Source of the DNA: Prorocentrum cordatum
Lineage: Eukaryota > Sar > Dinophyceae > Prorocentrales > Prorocentraceae
Length of the DNA: 35,000 nt
Direction of reading: 5' to 3'
Assembly: GCA_963575745.1 (NCBI GenBank)
Contig: CAUYUJ010018575.1
Span: 1-35,000, forward strand
In this document: piece after piece, positions 1-8,071 of the stretch
Position numbering within the stretch: position 1 is the stretch's first letter
Layout: every line of letters starts with the position of its first letter
The notes under the pieces: model-generated
Told to the model about the DNA's origin: nothing
Seen by the model: the letters and a program-made list of their open reading frames with translations, nothing else
The model's database searches: none
Program-made: the position numbers and the translations under genes

Positions 1-101
1 CTGCGACTGCCGTTGCCGCTGCGACTGTCATCGCGAATGCGACTACGACTGCGAGAACAGCAGAATTCGACAACTGGATTTTCATCTGAATCTTAAGGGG
101 A

Positions 102-176
102 ATGCTTTCAGATATGCTTCTACACTTCGCTGTTAGGTTGCTTTGCCGGCATAATACTTTTTACCTAACAGCGAAG
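102..176. repeat. Left terminal direct repeat with 14-bp-stem hairpin
   Basis: Positions 106-149 match 21937-21980 in the same orientation, ending in the shared word TGTTAGGTTGCTTTGCCGG. The repeat is part of a hairpin: 125-138 (CTTCGCTGTTAGGT) pairs perfectly with 163-176 (ACCTAACAGCGAAG) around a 24-base loop. The right-hand copy lacks the second arm. Helentrons are known for short subterminal inverted repeats, so this may be a terminus signal. That role is inference. Bases 1-101 to the left hold an imperfect CTGCGACTGC-like repeat (1-60) and no gene. Confidence 0.7.
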
Positions 177-284
177 ACTGATAGGTTTCTAGTTGACTCA
201 AAAGAGTTCACAGATCACTCCACAGGGGGGTCCGGGCAGGCGTTGGGAGTTGCCGGGCGGCAGGGGGCCCCGCTCGTTTTTCAC

Positions 285-960
285 CAACAGTCACACACTT
301 CGTGCTCTTCGAGTTCCCAGAACTCCATTCCCAGGCTCATTCTGAATAACCGGATGCAACAGTCACACACTTCGTGCTCTTCGAGATCCCAGAACGCCAT
401 TCCTGGGCCACCTTTAGAATAACCGGATGCAACAGTCACACACTTCGTGCTCTTCGAGTTCCCAGAACGCCATTCCCGGGCCACATTTAGAATAACCGGA
501 TGCAACAGTCACACACTTCGTGCTCTTCGACTTCCCAGAACGCCATTCCCGGGCCACATTTAGAATAACCGGATGCAACAGTCACACACTTCGTGCTCTT
601 CGAGATCCCAGAACGCCATTCCCGGGCCACATTTAGAATAACCGGATGCAACAGTCACACACTGTCACACACTTCGTGCTCTTCGAGTTCCCAGAACGCC
701 ATTCCCGGGCCACATTCGGAATAGCCGGACGCAACAGTCATACAATTCGTCGTACTTGACACCCCAGAACCTCATTCCCAGGCCACATTCGGAATAACAG
801 GATGCAAGAGTCACACACTTCGTGCTCCGAGACCTCCCAGAATGCCAGGTTATCTTGCTGTCTGGAACGGCAATCCCGGGATACACTCAGAGTAATCCCA
901 CGCGACAGTCACACACTTTGTGCTCTGTGACCTCTCAGAACTTCATATCTGGGCGACACT
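285..960. repeat. 73-bp satellite, about nine units
   Basis: Units starting with CAACAGTCACACACTTCG recur at 285, 357, 430, 503, 576, 649, 732, 805 and 903. The spacing is 72-73 bp except for a 10-bp insertion after 649 and a diverged last unit. Open frames across this stretch follow the repeat and are not genes. The stretch 960-1212 is degenerate remains of the array (CACACACACAC near 1048) followed by the 5' leader of the EEP gene. Confidence 0.95.
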
Positions 961-1170
961 CCTGGGCAACACTCGTTCTCTCACTACCATGCAACACTCA
1001 TACACAGTGTCCTTGTCGACCTGTCACATCTCAACTTTCAATTCCTTGACACAACCGTCACACACACACACTGATTTCTCTGAGTTTTCACGAGGTTAGT
1101 CTCGGGTCACATTTTATATTCCTTCCGCGACAGCCGTGCTTGGTTCAGGAGTTGCTAGTGGCACTGCAGT

Positions 1171-1185
1171 CCATTTTACTCAACG
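1171..1185 (+). other. Weak spliced-leader-like match upstream of EEP ORF
   Basis: CCATTTTACTCAACG lies 27 bases before the ATG at 1213 and resembles the 3' half of the dinoflagellate spliced leader (CCATTTTGGCTCAAG), allowing one gap each way. On its own it could be chance. It is listed because better matches sit at 5521 and 10940, also upstream of ORFs. Confidence 0.2.
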
Positions 1186-1212
1186 TGCCTCGTCACTAGA
1201 GTTTCGATTGCA

Positions 1213-3402
1213 ATGGCGTTCCCCTGGCCGTACCGCTATATGGAACGTTCATCCGCAGCCTCTGCTCCGCGAGGCTCGTCCGGAGTGTCGCCGCCTCGCG
1301 GTGCTTCTCAGCCTGCGGAGGAAGGTCGACAGACGCCTGGTTCTGGCGCTGTGCAGCCTGCGTCTTTCACGGTCGCCTCGTTCAATTTCGGGTTCGAGCA
1401 GGGCATGATGACTGGTAAGCAGGCGGCCACTCACTGCGCTAACTTCGGAAGGGTGTGCGCCACGATAGTGGAGACCGCTGATGCTGATATTGTCTGTGCA
1501 TGCGAGGTCGGTGCGTTCCGTGAAGGCTTTCGCCGAGCAGCGATCAACGTGACAGAGATCCTCAGTAAGCCTTTCGGTGATGGCATTCGCTTCTCGGAGG
1601 TCGACAACTACTTGACTCTCTGGGGGTTCCGCGGTGCTTCTCAGCCTGCGGAACTGACTCTGTGCGAAGACAGCAAAGTTTACAGGCCTCCTAGCGGCCG
1701 AGAGATTGATGCTGTCATTTCACATTTTGAGGTGAACAAACCAGGCCATGACAAGTTCCACGTGGTGATCGCCAACATGCACATCGTGTGCGGCAAGAAA
1801 CCGCCGACCATCCAGACTCGAAAGCGGACAGTTCGCAATCTCCGCTTGCACCTGGACTGCCTGGGAAAGATTCTTGAGAATCTGAGCCAGGCAGTCGATC
1901 TGCTTGTAGTCGGCGACGACAACCTCACTTTCCAGGAGGCGCGGGAGGCTTACCAGCGCCAGCAGAACGACGAGAAGCTCTGGGAGGTCCATGCCACTCC
2001 GGCCGACCTCAAAGGCGACCACGTCGCGGTCTGCGGAGCAGTCGCCCGTTTCCGCTCGATTGCCGTTGGCGCGTCTTTTACGGATCGTGGCATGCGCAAC
2101 GACGCACACGATGCCGTGGCGGTTGTGCTCACTCCCCCTGGTGCTTCTCAGCCTGGGGAGAGCAAGAGGCGGAAGATTGTCGTCGAAAACGTCTCCGACG
2201 CCGACGCCAGCGTACAGGCGGACGCCGAGTCTTCTGTGCACTGGGATCGGTCGCCGAGCCCTACTCCTCCGCTTTCACCGACTTCACCGGCTGATCCCGA
2301 CTACGTCGAGGATGTCGTTCAAACTCGCGCGAACGACTTGCACAGGGAGCTGAGGCAGTTTTGGGACGAAAGGCACGACGAGGAGTACGATCCGAAAGTC
2401 CTCTTTCATCTCAGTCTCTTGCTTTTCAAAAAGAGGAAGTCCACGGAGCTAGCGGACACTGATCCAGCTGGTGCTCCTCAGCCTGGCTCGGCATATGACG
2501 CGGCCTTTGCGTCTCAGGAGGAGACTGGCCGAGCCGTTATCTCTGTCCTTCAGCTTCGACATGACTTTCTGCGGAGCAAGAACATCGACGACATGCGCTA
2601 CGTTCTCACGGAGCCTGAGCGCCAGGAATTGGTCGGAGTAGCTCGCGACCAGTACGAGCAGTCGCGGCAGCAGCGTGCGCTTCAGGAACGGGATGTCGAA
2701 AAGGGAAAAGCGAGAGGCAAGTCTGCGCCACAAGGGGGCCTTGCGGTTCCGCAGGGTCCTAACAAAGGGCCAGGCGGTAAGAAAGGTTCTCACGGTGCTT
2801 CTCAGCCTGCGGGAAAAGGTGGCCAGGCCAAGGGTGCAGGTCTGGGTAGCGTCGCCAAGTTTGTGAGAGACCAGAAGCGTAAGCGGTGGCATCGCCATTT
2901 GCAACGTGTGGCCGGTGCCAAACAGATCTGGGAGGTGCTGGCCTTCTCAGGGCGCTTCGACGTTGATTGGCTAACGCAAGCGTTGCAAGCTGATCACAGT
3001 GAGGGCCGTGATGCAGCAGCTCCCGAGGAAGCTCTGCGGGAACAGCGGCGCCGTCTGCACCACCAGAAGGCCGAAGCCATTGCGCGCTACAACGAGGGGG
3101 GGCGGCTTTCCCGCCATCGCGAAGAGGTCCGTCGTGTCGGCGCTCTTCCGTCTGCCCAGGCTGGCCAGCCAAAGCCGAACCTCACGCGCAGGCAGCTGGA
3201 CGTGTTGCAGATGTTTGACAGCGGAGAGCTGCTTGAAATCCGCAACCAAGCGATTCTGGCGTTGGGACACGGCCGTTTGCGCAGGGCCAGAGGCGACTAC
3301 CTTGACATCGGCGGCAGCACGGGCGGTGGCTCCAGGCGCATCATCGATTCTTGGCAGCCGCCGGACTGGCGTGACTTCCTCCAAGACGATCAGGACGTCT
3401 GA
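1213..3402 (+). CDS. EEP-fold (APE-like) endonuclease ORF of the transposon
   Basis: The intact 729-residue frame starts at ATG 1213. Residues about 51-306 fit the endonuclease/exonuclease/phosphatase superfamily: Asn58 in a VASFN strand, Glu98 in ADIVCACEVG (metal-binding Glu), Asn188/His190 in IANMH, the GDDN motif at 234-237 (catalytic Asp-x-Asn), and a terminal AHD at 298-300 in place of the usual SDH. In Helentrons and LINE elements this fold nicks target DNA. Here no reverse transcriptase follows, and the nearby Rep/helicase argues for a Helentron context. The rest (about 310-729) is low-complexity, basic and glutamine-rich, with no domain I recognise. The peptide Gly-Ala-Ser-Gln-Pro-Ala or a close variant occurs five times (residues about 30, 141, 310, 420, 528), each encoded by the element-wide 20-mer. 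This is the only recognised gene in the element without a break. The C-terminal function is unknown. Confidence 0.8.
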   Translation: MAFPWPYRYMERSSAASAPRGSSGVSPPRGASQPAEEGRQTPGSGAVQPASFTVASFNFGFEQGMMTGKQAATHCANFGRVCATIVETADADIVCACEVGAFREGFRRAAINVTEILSKPFGDGIRFSEVDNYLTLWGFRGASQPAELTLCEDSKVYRPPSGREIDAVISHFEVNKPGHDKFHVVIANMHIVCGKKPPTIQTRKRTVRNLRLHLDCLGKILENLSQAVDLLVVGDDNLTFQEAREAYQRQQNDEKLWEVHATPADLKGDHVAVCGAVARFRSIAVGASFTDRGMRNDAHDAVAVVLTPPGASQPGESKRRKIVVENVSDADASVQADAESSVHWDRSPSPTPPLSPTSPADPDYVEDVVQTRANDLHRELRQFWDERHDEEYDPKVLFHLSLLLFKKRKSTELADTDPAGAPQPGSAYDAAFASQEETGRAVISVLQLRHDFLRSKNIDDMRYVLTEPERQELVGVARDQYEQSRQQRALQERDVEKGKARGKSAPQGGLAVPQGPNKGPGGKKGSHGASQPAGKGGQAKGAGLGSVAKFVRDQKRKRWHRHLQRVAGAKQIWEVLAFSGRFDVDWLTQALQADHSEGRDAAAPEEALREQRRRLHHQKAEAIARYNEGGRLSRHREEVRRVGALPSAQAGQPKPNLTRRQLDVLQMFDSGELLEIRNQAILALGHGRLRRARGDYLDIGGSTGGGSRRIIDSWQPPDWRDFLQDDQDV

Positions 3403-3423
3403 GTTTTGCAAGCCTCCCTGCCC

Positions 3424-3870
3424 GCGGTGCTTCTCAGCCTGCGGTCTGCCGCTCTCCAGCTGCGGTCTTGAGCAGTAGTGTTCGAAAGCATGCGAGTTTC
3501 TGCGGTGCTTCTCAGCCTGCAGGTTTCGCAGCTTGCGCTCTGCAGTACAAGTGCTTTTCAGCATGCGACATCCTGCGGTGCTTCTCAGCCTGCAGGGTTC
3601 GCAGCGTGCGGTTTGCAATGCATTCCTTTTCAGTATGCGAGTTCCCGCGGTGTTTCTCAGGCTGCAGGGCTCCGAGGCTCTTCGCTTCGATGCCAATGTT
3701 TTCAGACACCGTAGCCCCGTTCCGTAAACATCTTCCAAGAGCCGCTCGCAACCTTTTGCAGCTGGCGGTCTGCAGACGTAGTTCTTCTCAGCATGCGAGC
3801 TCCCGCACGCTTCGCCGGCTTTTGCTGCGCGGACAATTTTCTCACACACGTCAGCGCCGTTTGTAGGCGT
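3424..3870 (+). repeat. Tandem 72-78-bp units carrying the 20-mer
   Basis: Directly after the EEP stop, the 20-mer GCGGTGCTTCTCAGCCTGCG or a variant begins at 3424, 3502, 3575 and 3647. It is separated by related filler such as CTTTTCAGCATGCGA. The array fades out by about 3870. The stretch 3870-4017 shows nothing I recognise. The period is close to that of the unrelated left satellite. Confidence 0.85.
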
Positions 3871-4055
3871 CAGAAAAACATGTAGACATTCACGAATGGC
3901 TCAGTCTGTATATCGTCACATCATTACATACGCAGTCGTCGAACACATCGGTGTACATTCAGCGCTTTGTCCTTCTATAGCATTCTTTCCGTTGATAACA
4001 GTGTTCTGATGGGTTCGCTTCGTTATAAAAGCGTTGATAGCAGTGTCTCGTTTGC

Positions 4056-4086
4056 GGGGGGGGGGAAAAAAAAAAAAAAACAAACC

Positions 4087-4142
<56 letters not shown>
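4056..4142. repeat. G10-A15-...-C55 homopolymer block
   Basis: Ten G, fifteen A, a short CAAACCT and then fifty-five C interrupt a module copy between TTTGCGG and ATTGTA. The sister copies have only a few bases at this point (GCGGACAACTCATTG). Either a homopolymer expanded inside the repeat or this is a consensus or assembly artefact. Confidence 0.9.
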
Positions 4143-5520
4143 ATTGTAAATTCAACTCACTGATACCGATTTTCCTTTCACATAAGTGAAGTGCCTAGCA
4201 GTGTAATGTTGGTTACTGACAACCGACTTCATGATCGCTATCATCAATCGCAGATTTCAATCATCCCCCTTTCCCCCCAAAAAAAAATGTCACCGCGACC
4301 TGTTCACGTTGGCCTGCCGGTGCTTTCTCAGGCCTGCAGTTCATTTGCTACACGCGTCCTCCGCTGCGGTCGCCAGAAGTTTTTTCAGTTTGCAGAGACT
4401 TCTCGTGTTGATAGCCATGGGTCACTTCAGACAGAGATCGTTTGTGAATCGGTTGATGGCAGTGCCTCGTTTAAACTCAACTTTAGTATGGAAGTTGAAT
4501 CGGTTGATGGCAGTGCCTCGTTTAAACTCAACTTTGCTATTGCTAGTAGTGTCAATGTCAGCGTTTCTTTTTAATTATACAAGCGTTGATAGCAGTGTCT
4601 CGTTTGTGGTTAGTTACAACAGCGGTGATAGCAGTGTCTCGTTTGCGGACAACTCATTGTATATCAACTCACTGATGCCGTCTTCCTTTCAGCATAAGTG
4701 AATGCATGGCAGTGTACGTTGGTTAATGGCACCGACTCCATGATCATCATCACCATCGCCGATTTCCATCATCATCATCACCTAGACTGGTGCACGTTGG
4801 CCTGCAGTGCTTCTCAGCCTGCAGATCCTTTGCTACACGCGTCTCCGCTGCGGTCGCCAGAAATGTCTAGTTTGCAGAGACTTCTCGTATTGGTAGCCAT
4901 GGGTCACTTCAGACTGAAATTGTTTTGTGATATTCTTTCATTGTTAGTTGAATCCGTTCATGGCAGTGACTCGTTTAAAGTCAACTTTAGTAGTGGTGGA
5001 AGTGTCGATAGCAGCGTTTCTTTTTAACTATACAAGCGTTGATAGCAGTGTCTCGTTTGTGGACAACTCATTGTATATCAACCCATTCATACAGAGTTTC
5101 CTTTTAGCAGCAAGTGAATGCACAGCAGTGTATCTTCATTACTGGCCCCCACTCCATTATCACTATCATCATCAACGATTTCCTACACGCGTGTGCGCGG
5201 CGGTCGCCAGAAGTGTATAGTTTGCAGAGACTTCTCGTATTGATAGCCATGGGTCACTTCAGACTGAAATCATTGATGATCTTCTTTTATTGGAAGTTGA
5301 ATCGGTTGATGGCAGTGCCTCGTTTAAACTCAACTTTGCTATTGCTAGTAGTGTCAATGTCAGCGTTTCTTTTTAATTATACAAGCGTTGATAGCAGTGT
5401 CTCGTTTGTGGTTAGTTATAACAGCGTTGATAGCAGTGTCTCGTTTGCGGACAACTCATTGCACATCAACTCACTGATGCCGTGTTTCCTATCATCACCA
5501 TCATCATCATCCTTAACCTC

Positions 5521-5542
5521 CTCGTAGCCATTTTGCTTAGAG
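5521..5542 (+). other. Spliced-leader-like sequence, copy 1
   Basis: CTCGTAGCCATTTTGCTTAG and two further bases match the dinoflagellate spliced leader (core GTAGCCATTTTGGCTCAAG). There are 13 identical bases in a row from C at 5523 and 16 of 22 matches overall. It follows CAT-rich simple sequence exactly as copy 2 at 10940 does, so the two belong to one repeat module. Relict leaders are known in dinoflagellate genomes from reinserted mRNAs. A chance match is not excluded. Confidence 0.4.
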
Positions 5543-5638
5543 CTGTCCTGTTCTGTACATGCCTTGCGCCGTGTGACCACGTGGCGCGGTGCTTCTCAGC
5601 CTGCGTAGTTCTTCCAGGTGCTCCTCGGTGTAGTAGCC

Positions 5639-5929
5639 ATGGTGAAGAAATTCTTTTTGAAAACGAAAAAAGATGTGACCAGGAGGTTTTTACCCGCGGT
5701 CGTTCCCACCATGGAGAAGAAAGACTTGGCCACCCCGAGGAGTGCTACTATGGTTTGGCATTGCTCATTCCGTCCGCCCATGTTGTATTTCGTCTTCGTT
5801 GGGTTCTGCTTTGAGCCATTTCCATACTTATTTAATTGTTTCGGGAGTGCTGTTCTGCGGGATTCTGGTGCGTTGCTTCGTGCATTACAGGTTTTTTGTT
5901 GTGTGTTGATATTTCGGAAACATCGTTAA
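5639..5929 (+). CDS. Small hypothetical ORF, lysine-rich start, hydrophobic end
   Basis: ATG at 5639 sits in a good eukaryotic context (GCCATGG), about 100 bases after a spliced-leader-like sequence, and opens 96 codons. The first 35 residues are Lys/Arg-rich. Residues about 47-70 are aromatic and hydrophobic (LYFVFVGFCFEPF) and could form a membrane segment. I recognise no family. It may be a 5' part of the next ORF, whose frame opens at 5910, or just a chance frame in spacer DNA. Confidence 0.2.
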   Translation: MVKKFFLKTKKDVTRRFLPAVVPTMEKKDLATPRSATMVWHCSFRPPMLYFVFVGFCFEPFPYLFNCFGSAVLRDSGALLRALQVFCCVLIFRKHR

Positions 5930-7181
5930 TTATTTGGAAACTCCCGGGACAGCTTTCGACGAAGGGGTTGAAGGAAATCATTCTGGACAACTGCTCATTA
6001 TCTATTTCGGATTGCGGATTTCAGGTCGCCGCCGTGCTGCGAGGAGAACGACTAGGCGCTCCAAGTACAATCGTCCTGTGAAAGTGTCGCTCCAGTTCAA
6101 TGTCATATCTTCATTGTTACTAGGCCTAGAGACAGCAAGGAACAGGTATGAGCGGTGCTTGCTCAGAGATGCCGTCGCTCGCTCCCGCATGCGGAGTTTT
6201 CCTCCGCCTTCGAATTCAGAAGTTCACTTCGCATGTGGGGCATGTGCAGCTAAGCAAACGCGTGATTGCATATGCTCAGGCATAGCATCAATACATGGCT
6301 GTGTGAATGACAAGCTCTTGTCCGAATTCGTTTCAGGTGTTCGATCGCCAGACAACCCTGTATATCAACCATTTGACCCTGACGATCAACGCAAATTGCA
6401 GGAATCTCTGGAGCATGGTGCCGCGGTGCTTCTCAGCCTGCGAGGTGCGCGCAGCACGAGTGTTTTGGTACGTTCCCGCCACCTTGTGCGCATGATTTAC
6501 ATTGTTGCCATGACGGGCTTGGCAGCGACCGTGGATGCTGCAGCGCCATACCTTGCTCAGAACGATTTGAGAGGCCTCAGGCGCAACCTTGATACTGCGG
6601 AGGTAGTGCACCGTGGCGGCCAACATCCTGGGAAGATTTGTCGCGGCAACCTGGCAGTGCAGCTTGTTCAGTTCATGCGCGTCGCGGGGAACAAGATGGC
6701 GCGTTTGCTCTCGTCGTGCACGGCTTCCCTGCAGACTGTTCGGCGGCGACAGGTGCTTCTCAGCCTTGTCAAATTAGTCTTCCAACTCGCGAACAAGCGC
6801 GAATTCGAGGTCGATGGCTGTGGAGCATGCAAATGCAAGCGAATTCTGGAAATCACCTTGCTGGCTGGGCTCAGTTCCAAACTGACATTGCCACACTTGC
6901 TGCCTGGTGACCTTTGCGCTTTGTCTGGTTCGTGGCCGGTTCCAAGCGGATCGCGCCTTGGCGTGAGAAAAATCATGCCCGGCATGACTTCGAAGATTCG
7001 GGAGCAACAGGCTTTGAAAGCGATCTCTTTGACACTCGGCTCCGGCGGTAATGGCAAGTCGGTACCTGTTTGCACTATATCTGCAATGTTGTGCTTTTGG
7101 AACGATCATAAGAATAACGTCTTGCAGTGGGTGCAGGAGTGGGTGCCCAAGATGCGGCCGCACTCGGCAGCGAATTCCTGA
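5910..7181 (+). CDS. Unrecognised ORF between EEP and RPA genes
   Basis: The frame is open from 5910 to the stop at 7181, more than 400 codons. No ATG lies near its start; the first in-frame ATG is about codon 93 (near 6189), so an upstream exon or a shorter product is likely. Visible are a Cys cluster near 6235-6305 (CGACAAKQTRDCICSG), a second Cys group near 6820 (CGACKCKR), and mixed alpha/hydrophobic segments. The 20-mer occurs near 6423 and 6751 and is read here in the VLLSL frame rather than as GASQPA. Around 6638-6910 another frame is also open and gives GASQPC, so a frame switch is possible. Its position inside the transposon suggests an accessory protein. I looked for the OTU protease seen in some Helentrons and found no clear Asp/Cys/His signature. 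Confidence 0.4.
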   Translation, partial: YFGNIVNYLETPGTAFDEGVEGNHSGQLLIIYFGLRISGRRRAARRTTRRSKYNRPVKVSLQFNVISSLLLGLETARNRYERCLLRDAVARSRMRSFPPPSNSEVHFACGACAAKQTRDCICSGIASIHGCVNDKLLSEFVSGVRSPDNPVYQPFDPDDQRKLQESLEHGAAVLLSLRGARSTSVLVRSRHLVRMIYIVAMTGLAATVDAAAPYLAQNDLRGLRRNLDTAEVVHRGGQHPGKICRGNLAVQLVQFMRVAGNKMARLLSSCTASLQTVRRRQVLLSLVKLVFQLANKREFEVDGCGACKCKRILEITLLAGLSSKLTLPHLLPGDLCALSGSWPVPSGSRLGVRKIMPGMTSKIREQQALKAISLTLGSGGNGKSVPVCTISAMLCFWNDHKNNVLQWVQEWVPKMRPHSAANS

Positions 7182-7199
7182 AGCCTTGTTCGTTTGCCT

Positions 7200-7240
7200 G
7201 CGGTGCTGCTCAGCCTGCGGTGCTGCTCATCCTGCGTGCA
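7200..7240 (+). repeat. Tandem pair of diverged 20-mers
   Basis: GCGGTGCTGCTCAGCCTGCG is followed directly by a second degenerate copy (GGTGCTGCTCATCCTGCG), just after the stop of the unknown ORF. The stretch 7240-7370 holds nothing else I recognise. Confidence 0.7.
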
Positions 7241-7370
7241 TGCTCATGAACAGCATTCTCTCCTGTGGCCACATCTCGATCTTCCTTAAACATGCAGGTG
7301 CTGATGGGGCAGCGCCGATCCGTATTAACTTGGAAAAGGAAAAAAAAGATTGGAAAGAGTGAGGACACAT

Positions 7371-7431
7371 CAATGCGTTTGGCAACCTAAGCACAGACTG
7401 TCTGTCTGTGCTTAAGTTGCCAAACGCATTG
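7371..7431. repeat. 28-bp-stem near-perfect hairpin
   Basis: The left arm 7371-7398 and right arm 7404-7431 are reverse complements with one mismatch, around the loop TGTCT. The right arm and what follows (GTTGCCAAACGCATTGATTC and onward) recur as a diverged copy near 10372-10400, where no left arm exists. The stem was therefore made by inverted duplication of a module end. Helitrons and Helentrons use hairpins near their 3' ends, and a strong stem can also act in transcript ending. Either role is inference. Confidence 0.85.
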
Positions 7432-7860
7432 ATTCACGTTGGCATGCGGTGCTTCTCAGCCTGCAGATCCTTTGCTACATGCGCTTGTTGTGCGGTCGCC
7501 CCATATTGATATATGCGGATACTTCCCATATTGATATCCTTGCGCCCCATATGTTCTGAATGTGGTTCATTGAATCCCGAATCCGTTCATGGCAATGCCT
7601 CATGCCTTTTCGCATAAGCGAATGCATATCAGTTTCTCTTGGTGACTAGAATCGAGTCATCGCACGAGCATGAGCACCGCAGCACAGAGCAAGCACCGCA
7701 TACAGCATACGCAAGAAATTATATAGACCACATACAGTGCCGCAGCAAATTGAATACTCACAGACAAGTATGAAGCACATCACAAAACAATACAGTACAC
7801 CACACAGCACACACATCACATCCATCCAGTCACGCACACATACAGCAACACGCTTTCTCG
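7431..7860 (+). repeat. Spacer module copy plus AC-rich tract
   Basis: The stretch 7431-7640 is a diverged module: the 20-mer at 7446, GGTCGCC near 7495, a degenerate TTCATGGCAATGCCTCAT near 7586, and CATAAGCGAATGCATA. The stretch 7690-7860 is AC-rich simple sequence (CACAGCACACACATCACATC type). A further 20-mer copy lies at 8012, just before the RPA start. No gene is supported. Confidence 0.75.
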
Positions 7861-8071
7861 ACTCCACAGGGGGGGTGCTTCGTGGAGGCATCACTTGTAA
7901 TTTTGAAATTCTGTAATCATTGCCGTTCTGGTTCAAAGAACTTGGATTGCAGGAGTTCGAGGCAAAAGCGAGCCTTGTCCGCATCCGCTCACCCAGTCTC
8001 ACCGTGCCGTGCACGGTGCTTCTCAGCCTGTGTCACTGTGCGCTCCACGGTGATCCTCCGAGTGAGCTACC

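Larger units (their letters stand above)
4018..5560 (+). repeat. Spacer of roughly 400-500-bp repeated modules
   Basis: Four incomplete copies of one module follow each other. Landmarks in order are: the 20-mer variant near 4318 and 4804; GTCGCCAGAA; GCAGAGACTTCTCGT; ATAGCCATGGGTCACTTCAG (near 4411, 4897, 5245); GGTTGATGGCAGTGCCTCG; one or two copies of TTGATAGCAGTGTCTCGTTT (4033, 4577, 5039, 5387, 5434); AACTCATTGTATATCAACTCA; and CAT-rich simple sequence (near 4740, 5160, 5495). Related modules recur at 7431-7640 and 10370-10940. Open frames here, which read as Ser-Val-Asp-Ser-Ser-Val-Ser-Phe repeats, are repeat artefacts. This looks like non-coding spacer; any role in transcription or termination is unknown. 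Confidence 0.85.

Noticed and set aside
102-422. 106-codon ORF at the left end
   Set aside because: It runs through the terminal hairpin and the 73-bp satellite; its peptide repeats with the satellite.
285-960. CRISPR-like array
   Set aside because: Whole units of 73 bp repeat without distinct unique spacers, in a eukaryotic context; it is a satellite.
1213-3402. EEP ORF as part of a LINE retrotransposon
   Set aside because: No reverse transcriptase motifs are visible within or after the ORF, and Rep/helicase and RPA genes share its strand and repeat words. It is not fully excluded as an ancient LINE-derived domain.
2971-3849. Minus-strand frame of 292 codons across the EEP 3' end and repeat array
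   Set aside because: It is a shadow of the EEP ORF plus 20-mer repeats; its AEKHRG peptides are the complement of the 20-mer.
4411-4431. ATAGCCATGGGTCACTTCAG words as further spliced-leader relicts
   Set aside because: They share only GTAGCCAT or less with the leader; after that they diverge and simply belong to the spacer module.
4191-5527. Overlapping + strand ORFs rich in SVDSSVSF
   Set aside because: They are produced by spacer repeat words, with no conserved start and stops between modules.
5610-5760. Apparent inverted similarity around two CCATGG sites (GGTGCTCCTCGG and CCGAGGAGTGCT)
   Set aside because: Only about 13 scattered bases match and parts match better in direct orientation; too weak to call.
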